Shown: piece by piece, positions 23,721 through 33,345 of the stretch
How positions within the stretch are numbered: the stretch's first letter is position 1
Layout: every line of letters starts with the position of its first letter
Assembly (NCBI GenBank): GCA_963969495.1
Contig: OZ018328.1
Coordinates: 1,054,001 to 1,118,000 of the forward strand
Length of the DNA: 64,000 bases
DNA from: Ceratothoa steindachneri
Taxonomy: Eukaryota; Arthropoda; Malacostraca; Isopoda; Cymothoidae
Reading direction: 5' to 3'
Translations under genes and position numbers: made by a program
Notes under the pieces: model-generated
The model's input: the letters and a program-made list of their open reading frames with translations, nothing else
Told to the model about the DNA's origin: nothing
Database searches by the model: none

Positions 23721-23844
23721 AGATGAATACTGGACAAATAATCCACCATCTACAAGATGGAAAAAAAAAAGAGTGTTAGAAGAGAAAGTTGCTAAAGGAA
23801 ATAAATTAAGGCAAAATACACAATGGTCTTCAACAAATTTTGCA
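23721..23844 (-). repeat. PLE-1 right inverted terminal segment
   Basis: Reverse complement of 15751-15872, ending CAAATTTTGCA at 23834-23844. Confidence 0.85.
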
Positions 23845-24234
23845 TTCAAGAGACTGCTACCCAACTACACTAATATATATATATATATATATAATAAATA
23901 TATATACACTTGTTCTTCCTGCCCCACAGGAAAATGAAAAGCGGATTGCAAGTCCTTTCTAACTTTATTTAGTCCATTCTCAAGGACTAAAGACTTTACA
24001 AACGTGGTATATATAGGAGAGAACAAAGCGATGCTCCACCCATGTACGGCGAAAGGCCACAAAATATAAAAATATTATCACAAACGAGATTAAATACCGG
24101 ATACGAAGGGTAAAGACATATGCATAAGATATATAGTTCACATAACTATGATACAAACAAATGCAATTACAAATACATTGTAAAATAAAAAAATAACAAA
24201 TTTAATAAATCAAGGGGCTAAGATTTAAAATGGA

Positions 24235-24510
24235 CAATTTCGTTACAAATAAGCCTTTTAATTACAGGGTCCACTTTAAAGAGACCGGGAGATATAATGA
24301 AATTAGGCGAGAAATTAATGAATGAGCATTCAACAATATTTATTTTAACAGTCCATAAGATTTGTAAATAAATTTAGACAAATTCCAATTGATAGGGTGA
24401 CTGTTTTCAGATAAATGAACAAAAAAAGCACTATTACTTTCATCACTTCTAATATTGTATTTATGTTGGGTCAAACGTAAATTTAATGATTGTCCAGTTG
24501 GCCCAAAGTA
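24235..24510 (-). pseudogene. Second Penelope-like GIY-YIG fragment (PLE-2)
   Basis: The minus strand reads FGPTGQSLNLRLTQHKYNIR, then SNSAFFVHLSENSHPINW, matching the second half of a GIY-YIG domain. A frameshift falls near 24345, after which an INIVECSFI-like segment with the catalytic Glu follows. It differs from PLE-1, so it is a second family. The RT is absent. Sequence 23860-24230 may be part of the same element. Confidence 0.6.
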
Positions 24511-24516
24511 TTGCTT

Positions 24517-24555
24517 GCTTAGGGCAAACGGTCGATTGCGAAGTTTGCCCTAAGC
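24517..24555. repeat. Perfect 13-bp inverted repeat
   Basis: GCTTAGGGCAAAC (24517-24529) is repeated inverted as GTTTGCCCTAAGC (24543-24555) around a 13-nt spacer. It lies just beyond the PLE-2 fragment, and its role is unknown. Confidence 0.8.
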
Positions 24556-24924
24556 GAAACTACACAAGGTAGCAACTAGGGAAGAAATCACCTCATTAAC
24601 TCTAAATAATTCCATGCACAAAAATTTCTTTAATGTATTTTAATAACAGATCTGGACATTTGATAAGAACACAAATTGAATTGAATTGCTTTTCAATATT
24701 ACTTCTGGATGTTGATAAATAGCGACAGGAACTGCTTTACGGGCGTATGAAATGATCATATCTGCTTAAGAATACTTAGTTGCGCTGATTGAAAGCGTCC
24801 TAACCGGTGTTGGCTTGGTGATGTGTTCAAAGACTTCAAATGTGCTACTGGATAGCGAGATGTATTGTATTTAAAAGGATTTTTATCTGTATGAGTTCTT
24901 TTATGAGCCGAATGGCACTATCAT

Positions 24925-26271
24925 TCAATGCTCGATAGCGATAGGAACTGCACTTGAAAAGGCTATTAATTTATGTGATGTTTCATGTTTCTGAAGATGC
25001 GACTTTCTAACCTGTGTGGGTTTTATCATGTAGCTTAGACTCCCCAATTGTGATGTATGATAAGGACAAGACCATTTGAAAGGCTTTTCATCAGTGCGGG
25101 TTCTTTCATGTAACTGAACACTTGATCTAACGGTAGTTCGATAAGGGTAGGAACTGCATCTGAAAGGCTTTTCACCTGTGTGAGTTCTTTCATGTCTCTG
25201 AAGATTCATCCTTTTTCCTGCTTGTGCTTGAAAGGAGAGGAACTTTATCTGAAAGGCTTTTTGCCTGTATGAGGTTTCTGATGTTTTCGAAGATTAGACG
25301 TAGATGCAGCTCGATAAGGGCAGGAACCGCATCTGAAAGGCTTTTCACCTGTGTGGGTTCTTTCATGTGAATGAAGACTCCCCAATTGTGTTGCTCGATA
25401 AGGACAATAACTGCATTTGAAAGGCTTTTCATCAGTGTGGATTCTTTCATGTAAATGAACACTTGATCTAGCGGTAGTTCGATAAGGGTAGGAACTGCAT
25501 CTGAAGGGCTTTTCACCTGTGTGAGTTCTTTCATGTCTCTGAAGATTCATCCTTTTTGCTGCTCGTGCTTGAAAGGAAGAGGAACTTTATCTGAAAGGCT
25601 TTTTGCCTGTATGAGGTTTTTGATGTTTTCGAAGATTAGACGTAGATGCAGCTCGATAAGGGCAGGAACCGCATCTGAAAGGCTTTTCACCTGTGTGGGT
25701 TCTTTCATGTGAATGAAGACTCCCCAATTGTGTTGCTCGATAAGGACAATAACTGCATTTGAAAGGCTTTTCATCAGTGTGGATTCTTTCATGTAAATGA
25801 ACACTTGATCTAGCGGTAGTTCGATAAGGGTAGGAACTGCATCTGAAGGGCTTTTCACCTGTGTGAGTTCTTTCATGTCTCTGAAGATTCATCCTTTTTG
25901 CTGCTCGTGCTTGAAAGGAAGAGGAACTTTATCTGAAAGGCTTTTTGCCTGTATGAGTTTTTTGATGTTTTCGAAGATTAGACGTAGATGCAGCTCGATA
26001 AGGGCAGGAACCGCATCTGAAAGGCTTTTCACCTGTGTGGGTTCTTTCATGTGAATGAAGACTCCCCAATTGTGTTGCTCGATAAGGACAATAACTGCAT
26101 TTGAAAGGCTTTTCATCAGTGTGGATTCTTTCATGTAAATGAACACTTGATCTAGCGGTAGTTCGATAAGGGTAGGAACTGCATCTGAAGGGCTTTTCAC
26201 CTGTGTGAGTTCTTTCATGTCTCTGAAGATTCATCCTTTTTTGCTGCTCGTGCTTGAAAGGAAGAGGAACT
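24925..26271 (-). pseudogene. Non-coding tandem zinc-finger array behind the stop of the ZNF gene
   Basis: After the stop at 26272 the minus strand still reads finger after finger in the same frame, but each four-finger block contains a TAA where the first Cys codon of one finger should be. That finger has also lost its second Cys, and another has Cys changed to Tyr (CSSYPYRT). The block is 342 bp, four fingers plus two codons, and recurs at 25245, 25587 and 25929 almost unchanged. A diverged copy lies at 24925-25209. It could be 3' UTR of the gene. Confidence 0.8.
25203..26270 (-). repeat. 342-bp tandem repeat, about three near-identical copies
   Basis: Identical open frames start at offsets of exactly 342 bp (25245, 25587, 25929). 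Differences are a few bases, for example a one-base length change in the GCTGCTCGTGCTTGAAAGG stretch. Each unit equals four C2H2 fingers. Confidence 0.9.
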
Positions 26272-27489
26272 TTATCTGAAAGGCTTTTTGCCTGTATGAG
26301 TTTTTTGATGTTTTCGAAGATTAGACGTAGATGCAGCTCGATAAGGGCAGGAACCGCATCTGAAAGGCTTTTCACCTGTGTGGGTTCTTTCATGTGAATG
26401 AAGACTCCCCAATTGTGTTGCTCGATAAGGACAATAACTGCATTTGAAAGGCTTTTCACCAGTGTGGGTTCTTTCATGCGTATGGAGAATCCAGAGCTGT
26501 GCTGCTTGATAAGGACAAGAACTGCATTTGAAAGGCTTTTCACCTGTGTGGGTGCTTTCATGTAATTGAAGACTCGATCTAAGCGCAGCTCGATAAGGGC
26601 AGAAACTGCATCTGAAAGGCTTTTCACCTGTGTGAGTTCTTTCATGTCTTTTAAGATTCCCCCTTTCTGCTGCTTGAAAGGAACAGGAACTGCATCTGAA
26701 AGGCTTTTCACCTGAATGAGTTTTTTGATGTTTCCGAAGACTAGACCTAAATGCTGCTCGATAAGGGCAGGAACCGCATCTGAAAGGTTTTTCACCTGTG
26801 TGGGTTCTCTCATGTGACTGAAGACTTCCCAATTGTGTTGCTTGATAAGGACAAGAACTGCATTTGAAAGGCTTTTCACCGGTATGGGTTCTTTCATGTG
26901 TATGAAGACTCCACAGCTGTGCGGCTTGATAAGGACAAGAACTGCATTTGAAAGGCTTTTCACCTGTGTGGATTCTTTCATGTAAATGAAGACTCGACAT
27001 AACCGCAGCTCGATAAGGGCAGAAACTGCATCTGAAAGGCTTTTCACCTGTGTGAGTTCTTTCATGTCTTTTAAGATTCCCCCTTTCCGCTGCTTGAAAG
27101 GAACAGGAACTGCATCTGAAAGGCTTTTCGCCTGTGTGGGTTCTTTCGTGGTTCTGAAGACTCCCTAATTGTGCTGCTTGATAAGGACAAGTACTGCATC
27201 TGAAAGGCTTTTCGCCTGTGTGGATTCTTTCGTGTTTCTTAAGATTTCCACTATTCACTGATTGATACGGACAGGAAGTGCATTTGAAAGGTTTTTCACT
27301 TGTTTGGGTTCTTTCATGTATCTGAAGACCTGACATTGTTGTAGTTCGATAGGAACAAGAAATCCATTTGAATGGTTTCTTACTAGATCGCAACTTTTTC
27401 TCAAGGTTGTGTGTTCTGTCACAGGAAAACTCTCTAGTGTTAGATTGTGATAAACCAACTTGGAAGCTATTTGATGGAAGACATTGAAA
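26272..27489 (-). CDS. C2H2 zinc-finger protein, terminal coding exon
   Basis: The exon starts behind a good acceptor (TTTCATTTTCAG, AG at 27491-27490) in phase 0 and gives 405 residues. One degenerate finger (first Cys is Trp) is followed by twelve complete C-x2-C-x12-H-x3-H fingers joined by HTGEKPF linkers, with cores such as CSSCPYQAAQLGSL and CSSCSFQAAERGNL. Such arrays bind DNA, so a nuclear transcription-factor role is likely; the target is unknown. The stop is TAA in the first Cys codon of what would be the next finger. Fingers 3-7 and 8-12 follow a similar order, pointing to block duplication. An upstream exon is proposed at 42047-42205. Confidence 0.85.
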   Translation of the reverse strand, partial: FQCLPSNSFQVGLSQSNTREFSCDRTHNLEKKLRSSKKPFKWISCSYRTTTMSGLQIHERTQTSEKPFKCTSCPYQSVNSGNLKKHERIHTGEKPFRCSTCPYQAAQLGSLQNHERTHTGEKPFRCSSCSFQAAERGNLKRHERTHTGEKPFRCSFCPYRAAVMSSLHLHERIHTGEKPFKCSSCPYQAAQLWSLHTHERTHTGEKPFKCSSCPYQATQLGSLQSHERTHTGEKPFRCGSCPYRAAFRSSLRKHQKTHSGEKPFRCSSCSFQAAERGNLKRHERTHTGEKPFRCSFCPYRAALRSSLQLHESTHTGEKPFKCSSCPYQAAQLWILHTHERTHTGEKPFKCSYCPYRATQLGSLHSHERTHTGEKPFRCGSCPYRAASTSNLRKHQKTHTGKKPFR

Positions 27490-27491
27490 CT

Positions 27492-27750
27492 GAAAATGAA
27501 ATAGGTTTATATTAAATAGTTTTTTTTGGCAAGGGAAAAATATCACAACCATTGTTACATATACTATAAATCAACTAAATTTAGAACACACAAATGACAT
27601 TTTCAAGTGCTATGAGAGCCTAAAATCTCTTTGCATACCTTAGATTAACATCGCAATTCACCCCTTAACAATCAATTTTCCCCGCTTCGAGGGGTTGGAA
27701 GATGGATGACCAAAGCTTATTATTTATTTATTTTGCAGCATAAGACACTA
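27492..27750. other. Presumed intron sequence next to the ZNF exon
   Basis: AT-rich, with no open frame of note. It contains the polypyrimidine tract of the acceptor and runs into the poly-A side of LINE-B. Confidence 0.6.
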
Positions 27751-27751
27751 A

Positions 27752-29701
27752 TTTAAAAAAAAAAATATGAGCCCATCTGGCGGCTTGAGTACAATAATGC
27801 ACCACCTTAGTCTAGGCCAAGGAAAACCGAAGCGGGTGCGCTTCGGTGAGATCGAAAGAACGTCCACGTAGAGCGGGCGAAAATATCTTCCGGGAGCACC
27901 GAGCTAAACTCCTCGAATGAGAGAGAAATCAGTCATTTCCTGAAATGCCGACCACTGCACATGCGCAAATCACCACCGGAACGGGCGCCAGCGACCCAGA
28001 ACATATTTGAATAGGAAAGTGATCACTACCAAGGAGGTCATCAACCACCCCCTAATCAAAATCAGGCTGTGCATCCGAAGAGCACAAAGATAGATCAAGG
28101 CAAGAAAATGAAGCGGTTCTCGGGCAGTGATGCGTAAACTCATCCACATTTAGGACACCCATCTCAAGCTCTTCGATCAGATCGGCAAGGACTTGTGCCC
28201 TGGAAATTATTGAGCAATTCCCCCTAGATAGGATGTCTGCCGTTCTGATCTCCAAGCAAGAGAAAGGGCCTCGGCAACCGTGCCACGACGCAGCGGAAGT
28301 TCCCCGCGTCGAAGTCAGTTGACGGTGGAATGTACGCAGAAATGATAGTATAAATCCTATCCAGGTGAAGCTGCAGAGCCACTACCTGAAAGGAAGTATC
28401 TGAAGTGAAAAAAGAACGGAGACATCATGCCGGGTGTAAACCGCGCATCCCCCAGCCTGGTCCCCATCTCGTGGTGGTGGGGTAGCAAAACCCTTATACC
28501 CCTTGGCACGCGCCTAGCATTGTCTCCTGCAAAAAAAATAGCTAACAAGGAACGGGACGAGACGAGCCTCCGCAGCTCCTCCCAGTTGGCCCAGTGTCCA
28601 AGGCAATTCCATTGAAAGAATAAGCCCTCTAGGCCTAGCTTGGAGGAGAGGTGGGGGCCCTCTTCGAACAAAAGACCCCCACGGGAATAGCTGTACGCTT
28701 CCCGGAGGCAGAAACCCAGGCGCTGTTAGCTGAACAATGCGCTGAAGGCACTGTTGCCTGTGAGTCTAACAACTCGGTGGAGGCGCGTGGCCGTTTCGCC
28801 TTACGGGAAACAGTCACGCTGGGGAAAGAGGGTGAGCCCTGGTTTTAGCCGGGGCTGGGTGTGAACCCTTTGTGCCGCCAGCTTTACCAGGGGAGCGCCC
28901 GGGTTGAGGAGAACTCGCAGAAGGGCTCAGAATGGTCGCGGAAACAACCGTGCTCGGTAGCCTGGATGGGCCAGGAGCAAAGGGTGTCTTTCTAACCATT
29001 GAGGCATAAGATGTCCCAGGCAGAGCCCAGCGTACCAGGACAAAGTCCTTAGCCTCGCAGAATGAGAGTCGATCCTGGGCCTGAACGGCCAGGATTTCTT
29101 TCTCAAGGAGATATGCACCACATTGCTTCGAAGTAGCGGGATGCTGCTCTCCGCAATTGACACACTTGACCACACACGATTTGGACTTATCGTGTGCGGC
29201 CTTGGAGCAATTTACACAGATTTCGGGTGACCCTGACTTTGCACGTCTACATGAGCGATTCGGATGGTCGAAGCGGTGACAATAATAGCACCTCCTCGGC
29301 ATTGGCACGAATGCCTTCACGCGATAGCGGTACCAACCAGCACGCACCGACTCAGGGAGCTTGTCTCAGTCGAACGTGACGATGAGTGTAGGGGCGGGTC
29401 TCGAGGCCCCTCCCTGTTTTCTCATCATACGTTCGACCTTGACCGCCCCATGGTCGGCCAGCTCTAAGGTGATGTCTTCTAGGAGTAGCCAACGAGTTCC
29501 CTCGCATAAACTACTCCTTTTACGGAGTTCATTGTAGATTGCGGCGTCAGACTCACCGGGGTGCAATCAAGTGCCCGAAGGGCACTTATCCTTGCCATCT
29601 CGGAGGGATCTGCCGCATTCGCCAGAAGACTCCCGTCCGAGAAACGGGTCACCTTCGGTTCTCTACCAATTACACTAGCTAATGCTCTCCTCTGATGGAT
29701 C
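27752..29701 (-). mobile_element. LINE-B, 3' half (LINE-A family), deleted
   Basis: The minus strand carries a short 3' region, a tiny RT scrap (27790-27900), the endonuclease (28255-28052 with VLADLIEELEMGVLN, and 28671-28357 with FFQWNCLGH), ORF1 zinc knuckles (29347-28814, CYYCHRFDHPNRSC and CVNC repeats) and part of the ORF1 central domain. Most of RT and RNase H is deleted. At 29702 it is interrupted by Gypsy-1 and resumes at 38660. Confidence 0.85.
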
Positions 29702-29705
29702 ATGT
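29702..29705. repeat. Gypsy-1 target-site duplication, left (ATGT)
   Basis: ATGT precedes the element, and the same four bases follow it at 38660-38663. Joining the flanks gives the LINE sequence GATCATGTTACCC, as in LINE-A. Confidence 0.85.
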
Positions 29706-30316
29706 TGTGGTGGAGCGAATGTGAGTGTGTGAAGGGGCCATTCTCCCATCCCTTTTCCCAATACACTCGCCCTCCTTCTGTAAGAATGTGTGTGTGAGTG
29801 GGAATGGGTTTTTTTTTATATTTTCTTTTGTACATATGTATTTGATTTCATGTTGTATGTATAAGGTTATTTAACATCTCATGTTTTTTTTATTAGCTAC
29901 TAAATGTTAAAGATTTTAGGAGACAGCGTTAAAGTACCAGAATAGAAGAAAAAAAAGAAAAGAAAAAAAAACAAACAAAAACATTGCCTGCATTTTGCAA
30001 GAGCGACTGTAACAAAAATATTTTGAAGATATTTAAAGAAGATATAAGAAGTCTTCTAAGAGTACTTGATTAGATCTTAAAGACAACTGAGCTCCGAGGT
30101 GGCAGGCACCATAAGCCCCGCACACCCAATTTTGTCACAAGAGTGACTGCCGACAAGATTTTCCCCCGGGGAGGCCGGCAAATCGTAAACCGTGGTACCA
30201 CGTAAGAAAACTCCTCTTTTGTTGTCTCTTGTTTTGGTTGTCCCCTTTTGTATATGCACTCTTAGTATGAATATATATTTTTTTGATTGATTTGGTTCCA
30301 AGATAGGATTGTTTTA

Positions 30317-30389
<73 letters not shown>

Positions 30390-30559
30390 CTCATTGGGTG
30401 CATATTTACGCATATTTTTGTAAATATTGTATTTTTTTATTGTTAGTAAAGGACTGTACATACAATCCGTTTCATTCTCCTTCGATTTCTCACGTCCGGA
30501 TTAGTGTAGGAAGCGGGTTGGATCGATTGGGGTTAGTCTAAATTTTTCGGCCCGCTACA
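29706..30559 (+). repeat. Gypsy-1 5' LTR (854 bp)
   Basis: It starts TGTGGTGGAGCGAATGTGAG and ends GGCCCGCTACA. A (TA)n tract at 30317-30386 runs directly into TATAGGCTCATTGGGTGC, which is shared by all LTRs of the family and may mark the core promoter and start of R. Confidence 0.95.
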
Positions 30560-30561
30560 TT

Positions 30562-30579
30562 TGGCGTCCGAATAGGGAC
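30562..30579 (+). promoter_or_regulatory. Gypsy-1 primer-binding site
   Basis: TGGCGTCCGAATAGGGAC lies two bases behind the LTR. It resembles the well-known tRNA-Lys binding site TGGCGCCC...AGGGAC. Gypsy-2 has TGGCGCCC, so the T here is a private change. Confidence 0.8.
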
Positions 30580-30695
30580 GTGAGACTTCGAAACCGGGAG
30601 CGTGACGGGATTGGATTGCAGTCCATACCCAATTAGCGTGGCAGGTAGTTTGGTTGTTTTTCACCTTTGTCTATCGCTGTTACTAACCTGGGAGG

Positions 30696-32413
30696 ATGGC
30701 TTCTGTGGAACAGGGCCTCCATGATGAGATTGTGAGACTGAGGCTGGAATTGAGGCAGAAAGAGGAGGAAATGTATGATGTTGAGGAACGTGATTGATGG
30801 ATTGAAGAGTGATGTGATGAGTATGGATGAGAAAACAGACAAGATGAGGAAAGAAATGGACGAGAGACAGAAGCAGGTCGACCAACGGATGAAGGACTTG
30901 TATGACATGATGAAGGGGTCAGGACCGGCCCTAGGACCCTCGACCTTGACCCCTGCTCTGACTGAAGGGGATAAGACTAATGGGATCAATGGGAGTGTGT
31001 GCCAGTCTAGAGAGGATAGGGTGATTATGAGTGATAGGAAGGACGGAGAATGGAAGAGAGTTGAATGCAAGAGAAGAAGGAAGAGTGGTGCAAAGGGGAA
31101 GGATAGGAAGGTAAGAGGCAAGAGTGTGGACTCATTGTACTCGGATGAAGGAGAGAGTGATGGTATGATTGATATGAGTGAGAGTGAAGGCAGCTCAAGT
31201 GAGAGTGAAGTGAATGTGGGAAAGGGTATTTTGATAAGGGAAGTGCCAAAGATAGATAGATTTAGGTTACATGGTGGGAAAAGTGTGGAAGAATTCTTCG
31301 GGGAATTTGAGCGATATTGTAAGCTCAAGTACCCGGAGAATAAGGGATACTGGATGAATGTTTTGGGGGAATGTTTGGAGGGAAAAGTATTGGAGTTTTT
31401 CCGCGTGATTACAAGTGTGGGGGAACCAAGGTACGATGTAGTGAAGAAGCGGATGATTGGACAGGTGAAACGAATGAAAGAGAGTGTGAAGTATAAAAGG
31501 GTAAATGAATTTGAGAAGGCTCGAATGGGGAAAAATGAAAATGTGAACATGCATGCACATAGGCTTGAGAGTATGGCAAGAAAGAGGTATGGTGATGATG
31601 ATGTAAATCAATGTAAACCACTGATGAGGAAGTTTTTGGACACGATCCTGCGAAAAGTGAGTGAATGGCTGAGTGGAAAGAGAAAGGAGAGAATGAGACT
31701 GACAGGTGAACGGTTGATGTGGGAGGATGTGTTGGAGCTGTTGGAAGATGGACGATTTGATGATGAAAGCGATCTAGAAGAGGATGGATGGTACAGTGTG
31801 AATGTTGGGGGTAAGAAGCCCAGGAGCTTTCATCCACCCCAGCAGTATGTCAGCTACAGGGATGCCCTGAAGGCTGCACCAGCTGTAGTGATGTCGAACT
31901 TCCTGGGCCGGCAGAATGGATGGGTAAATGGAGGGTGGTCGAATGGAAGGGGACAGATGAATTTCAAGCGTGGGAACGGATATATGAGAGAGAAACCGAG
32001 GTATGTCCCAGCAAACGAGATCGAATGGTGGGAGAAAGATTGTGGAATGTCATCGGTGTGGAAGGAAAGGTCATATGTTGGCAGAATGTAGGTGGACGTC
32101 TGGTGCATGTTTTGGTTGTGGTAAGAAAGGGCATATGATAAAGGATTGCCAGGAAAGTGTGAAAGAGTGCTTTGAGTGTAAAGAAATAGGCCATTTGAAG
32201 AAAGATTGTCCGAGGTTGAATGGTGGAGCAACTGCTGGGGGGAGTGTGAAGTATGCTTGTGGTAATTGTGGAAAGGCTGGTCATTATGCAAGGATGTGTC
32301 GTGACCAGAGGAATGTATGTAGCTATTGCGCGATGGAAGGACATTCAAGTGAAAAGTGTTGGATTAGACTGAGAGTGCAAGGTGTGAATGGAAAGTCTGA
32401 AGCGGGAAACTGA
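30696..32413 (+). pseudogene. Gypsy-1 gag
   Basis: ATG at 30696 (MASVEQGL) starts a protein of about 570 residues. The order is an N-terminal coiled coil (heptads with KMRKEMDERQKQVDQRMKDL), an acidic linker, a capsid-like middle part (KIDRFRLHGGKSVEEFF...) and five CCHC knuckles at 32058-32380: CHRC, CFGC, CFEC, CGNC and CSYC. One extra base near 30770 and two missing bases near 32025, relative to Gypsy-2, break the frame. Gag packages the RNA into particles. The stop TGA (32411-32413) directly follows a frameshift heptamer. Confidence 0.9.
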
Positions 32414-33345
32414 ATTGTAAGAGGGTACCTGGTGAAGTATCCTCTGGGTGCATGAGTGTGAGTAATGTGTTGGTAAGTCTGTCTAGTGTGAAAGTGCTGT
32501 CTGGTAGGAAGTATGAGTGTCTGAGTGTGAAAGTGGAATTGAATGGAATTGAGTGTTTGGCTTTAATAGATTCTGGATGCAAGGCGAACTTGGTGTATAA
32601 AGATGTGTATGACAAGTTTAGCGAGAAAGCCCTCCTGTATGAGTGCAAGGGTAGTTTGGTAGGTATTGGTAATAGGAGAGTGCCTGTGATTGGAATGATA
32701 AGGTCAGCTGTTCGAATGCATGGTATGATGATGAATGAATGCGAATTTTCTGTGATTGATAAGGTGAGTAGTGAGTATGGTGTGATTTTGGGGTATGATT
32801 TTATGAAAATGAATCGTATGGTTGTGCATCCTGCGAGTGATCAGATTGAGAGAAAGATTAGTAAAAATGGGGTGTATAAGTTATATGAAGGGAAAGATGG
32901 TAGCGTTTTGAGGAGTGTGTTTACTGGTATTGAGGTGACTGCTATGGAGAATGTAAGGCTTGTGAAGGGTGAAAGGGTGTCTGTTAGAGTGAGTTGGAGT
33001 AAGGATGTTAGTTTGAATGTGAGTGAGAACACTGTGATATTGGATGGAAAGGATGCGTGTTATAAGGTAAGGCGTGTTGCTTGTGTGTTTGATGGCTTGA
33101 TGAGAATGAATGATCCTTTTGTATGTGTGCAGGCAGACCCCAGTGTTAAAGGGCAGGTGAGAGGAATCCAAGTCGGAGATGTACTGGGCCACCTCTCCAC
33201 TGTCAATAAGGTAGGTATGGATGATAGTACGGATGTCAGGGTGAATGTTGCAGGTGAAGAGACGTGTGAATGGACATATAATGATGTGAAGAGCATGGGG
33301 GAATTGGATGGATGTTTAGCTGAGTATGAAAGGGAGGATGTGTAG
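32401..33345 (+). CDS. Gypsy-1 pol, first part: protease 1
   Basis: The frame is open from 32401; the first ATG is at 32452. The retropepsin core has LIDSG (Asp codon 32569) and the C-terminal VILGYDFMKMN. Behind it is a linker of about 180 residues up to the RT. It ends at a TAG at 33343 caused by a two-base loss relative to Gypsy-2 (GTGTAGAATG against GTGTATCGAATG). The rest of Pol continues in the next frame from 33326. The protease would mature Gag-Pol. Confidence 0.88.
   Translation, partial: SGKLNCKRVPGEVSSGCMSVSNVLVSLSSVKVLSGRKYECLSVKVELNGIECLALIDSGCKANLVYKDVYDKFSEKALLYECKGSLVGIGNRRVPVIGMIRSAVRMHGMMMNECEFSVIDKVSSEYGVILGYDFMKMNRMVVHPASDQIERKISKNGVYKLYEGKDGSVLRSVFTGIEVTAMENVRLVKGERVSVRVSWSKDVSLNVSENTVILDGKDACYKVRRVACVFDGLMRMNDPFVCVQADPSVKGQVRGIQVGDVLGHLSTVNKVGMDDSTDVRVNVAGEETCEWTYNDVKSMGELDGCLAEYEREDV
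32404..32445 (+). promoter_or_regulatory. Probable -1 ribosomal frameshift signal between gag and pol
   Basis: In the gag frame the sequence reads GCG GGA AAC TGA, so GGGAAAC (32404-32410) is an X XXY YYZ heptamer in the correct register. The pol frame is open from 32401, in -1 phase. Nine bases downstream a hairpin can form: AGAGGGTAC (32420-32428) pairs with GTATCCTCT (32437-32445), nine pairs including one G-U, with an 8-nt loop. Gypsy-2 keeps both parts; Gypsy-3 keeps the heptamer and most of the stem. Confidence 0.8.

Larger units (their letters stand above)
15751..23844 (-). mobile_element. Penelope-like element (PLE-1), 5'-truncated and split by LINE-A
   Basis: Without the LINE-A insertion the element is about 1.25 kb. 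The minus strand carries the linker downstream of a Penelope RT and the GIY-YIG nuclease module. Both ends carry the same roughly 120-bp sequence in inverted orientation (15751-15872 and 23721-23844). Inverted terminal arrangements are known for Penelope elements. No RT palm is left. Confidence 0.75.

Noticed and set aside
25203..26270. CRISPR-like array
   Set aside because: The repeats are 342 bp, contiguous and code for zinc fingers; the context is eukaryotic.
30633..31550. Long antisense open frames opposite gag (also opposite pol, for example 36937-37821)
   Set aside because: They come from the C-poor composition of the coding strand, are Ser/His/Leu-rich without domains, and mirror the real genes in every copy.
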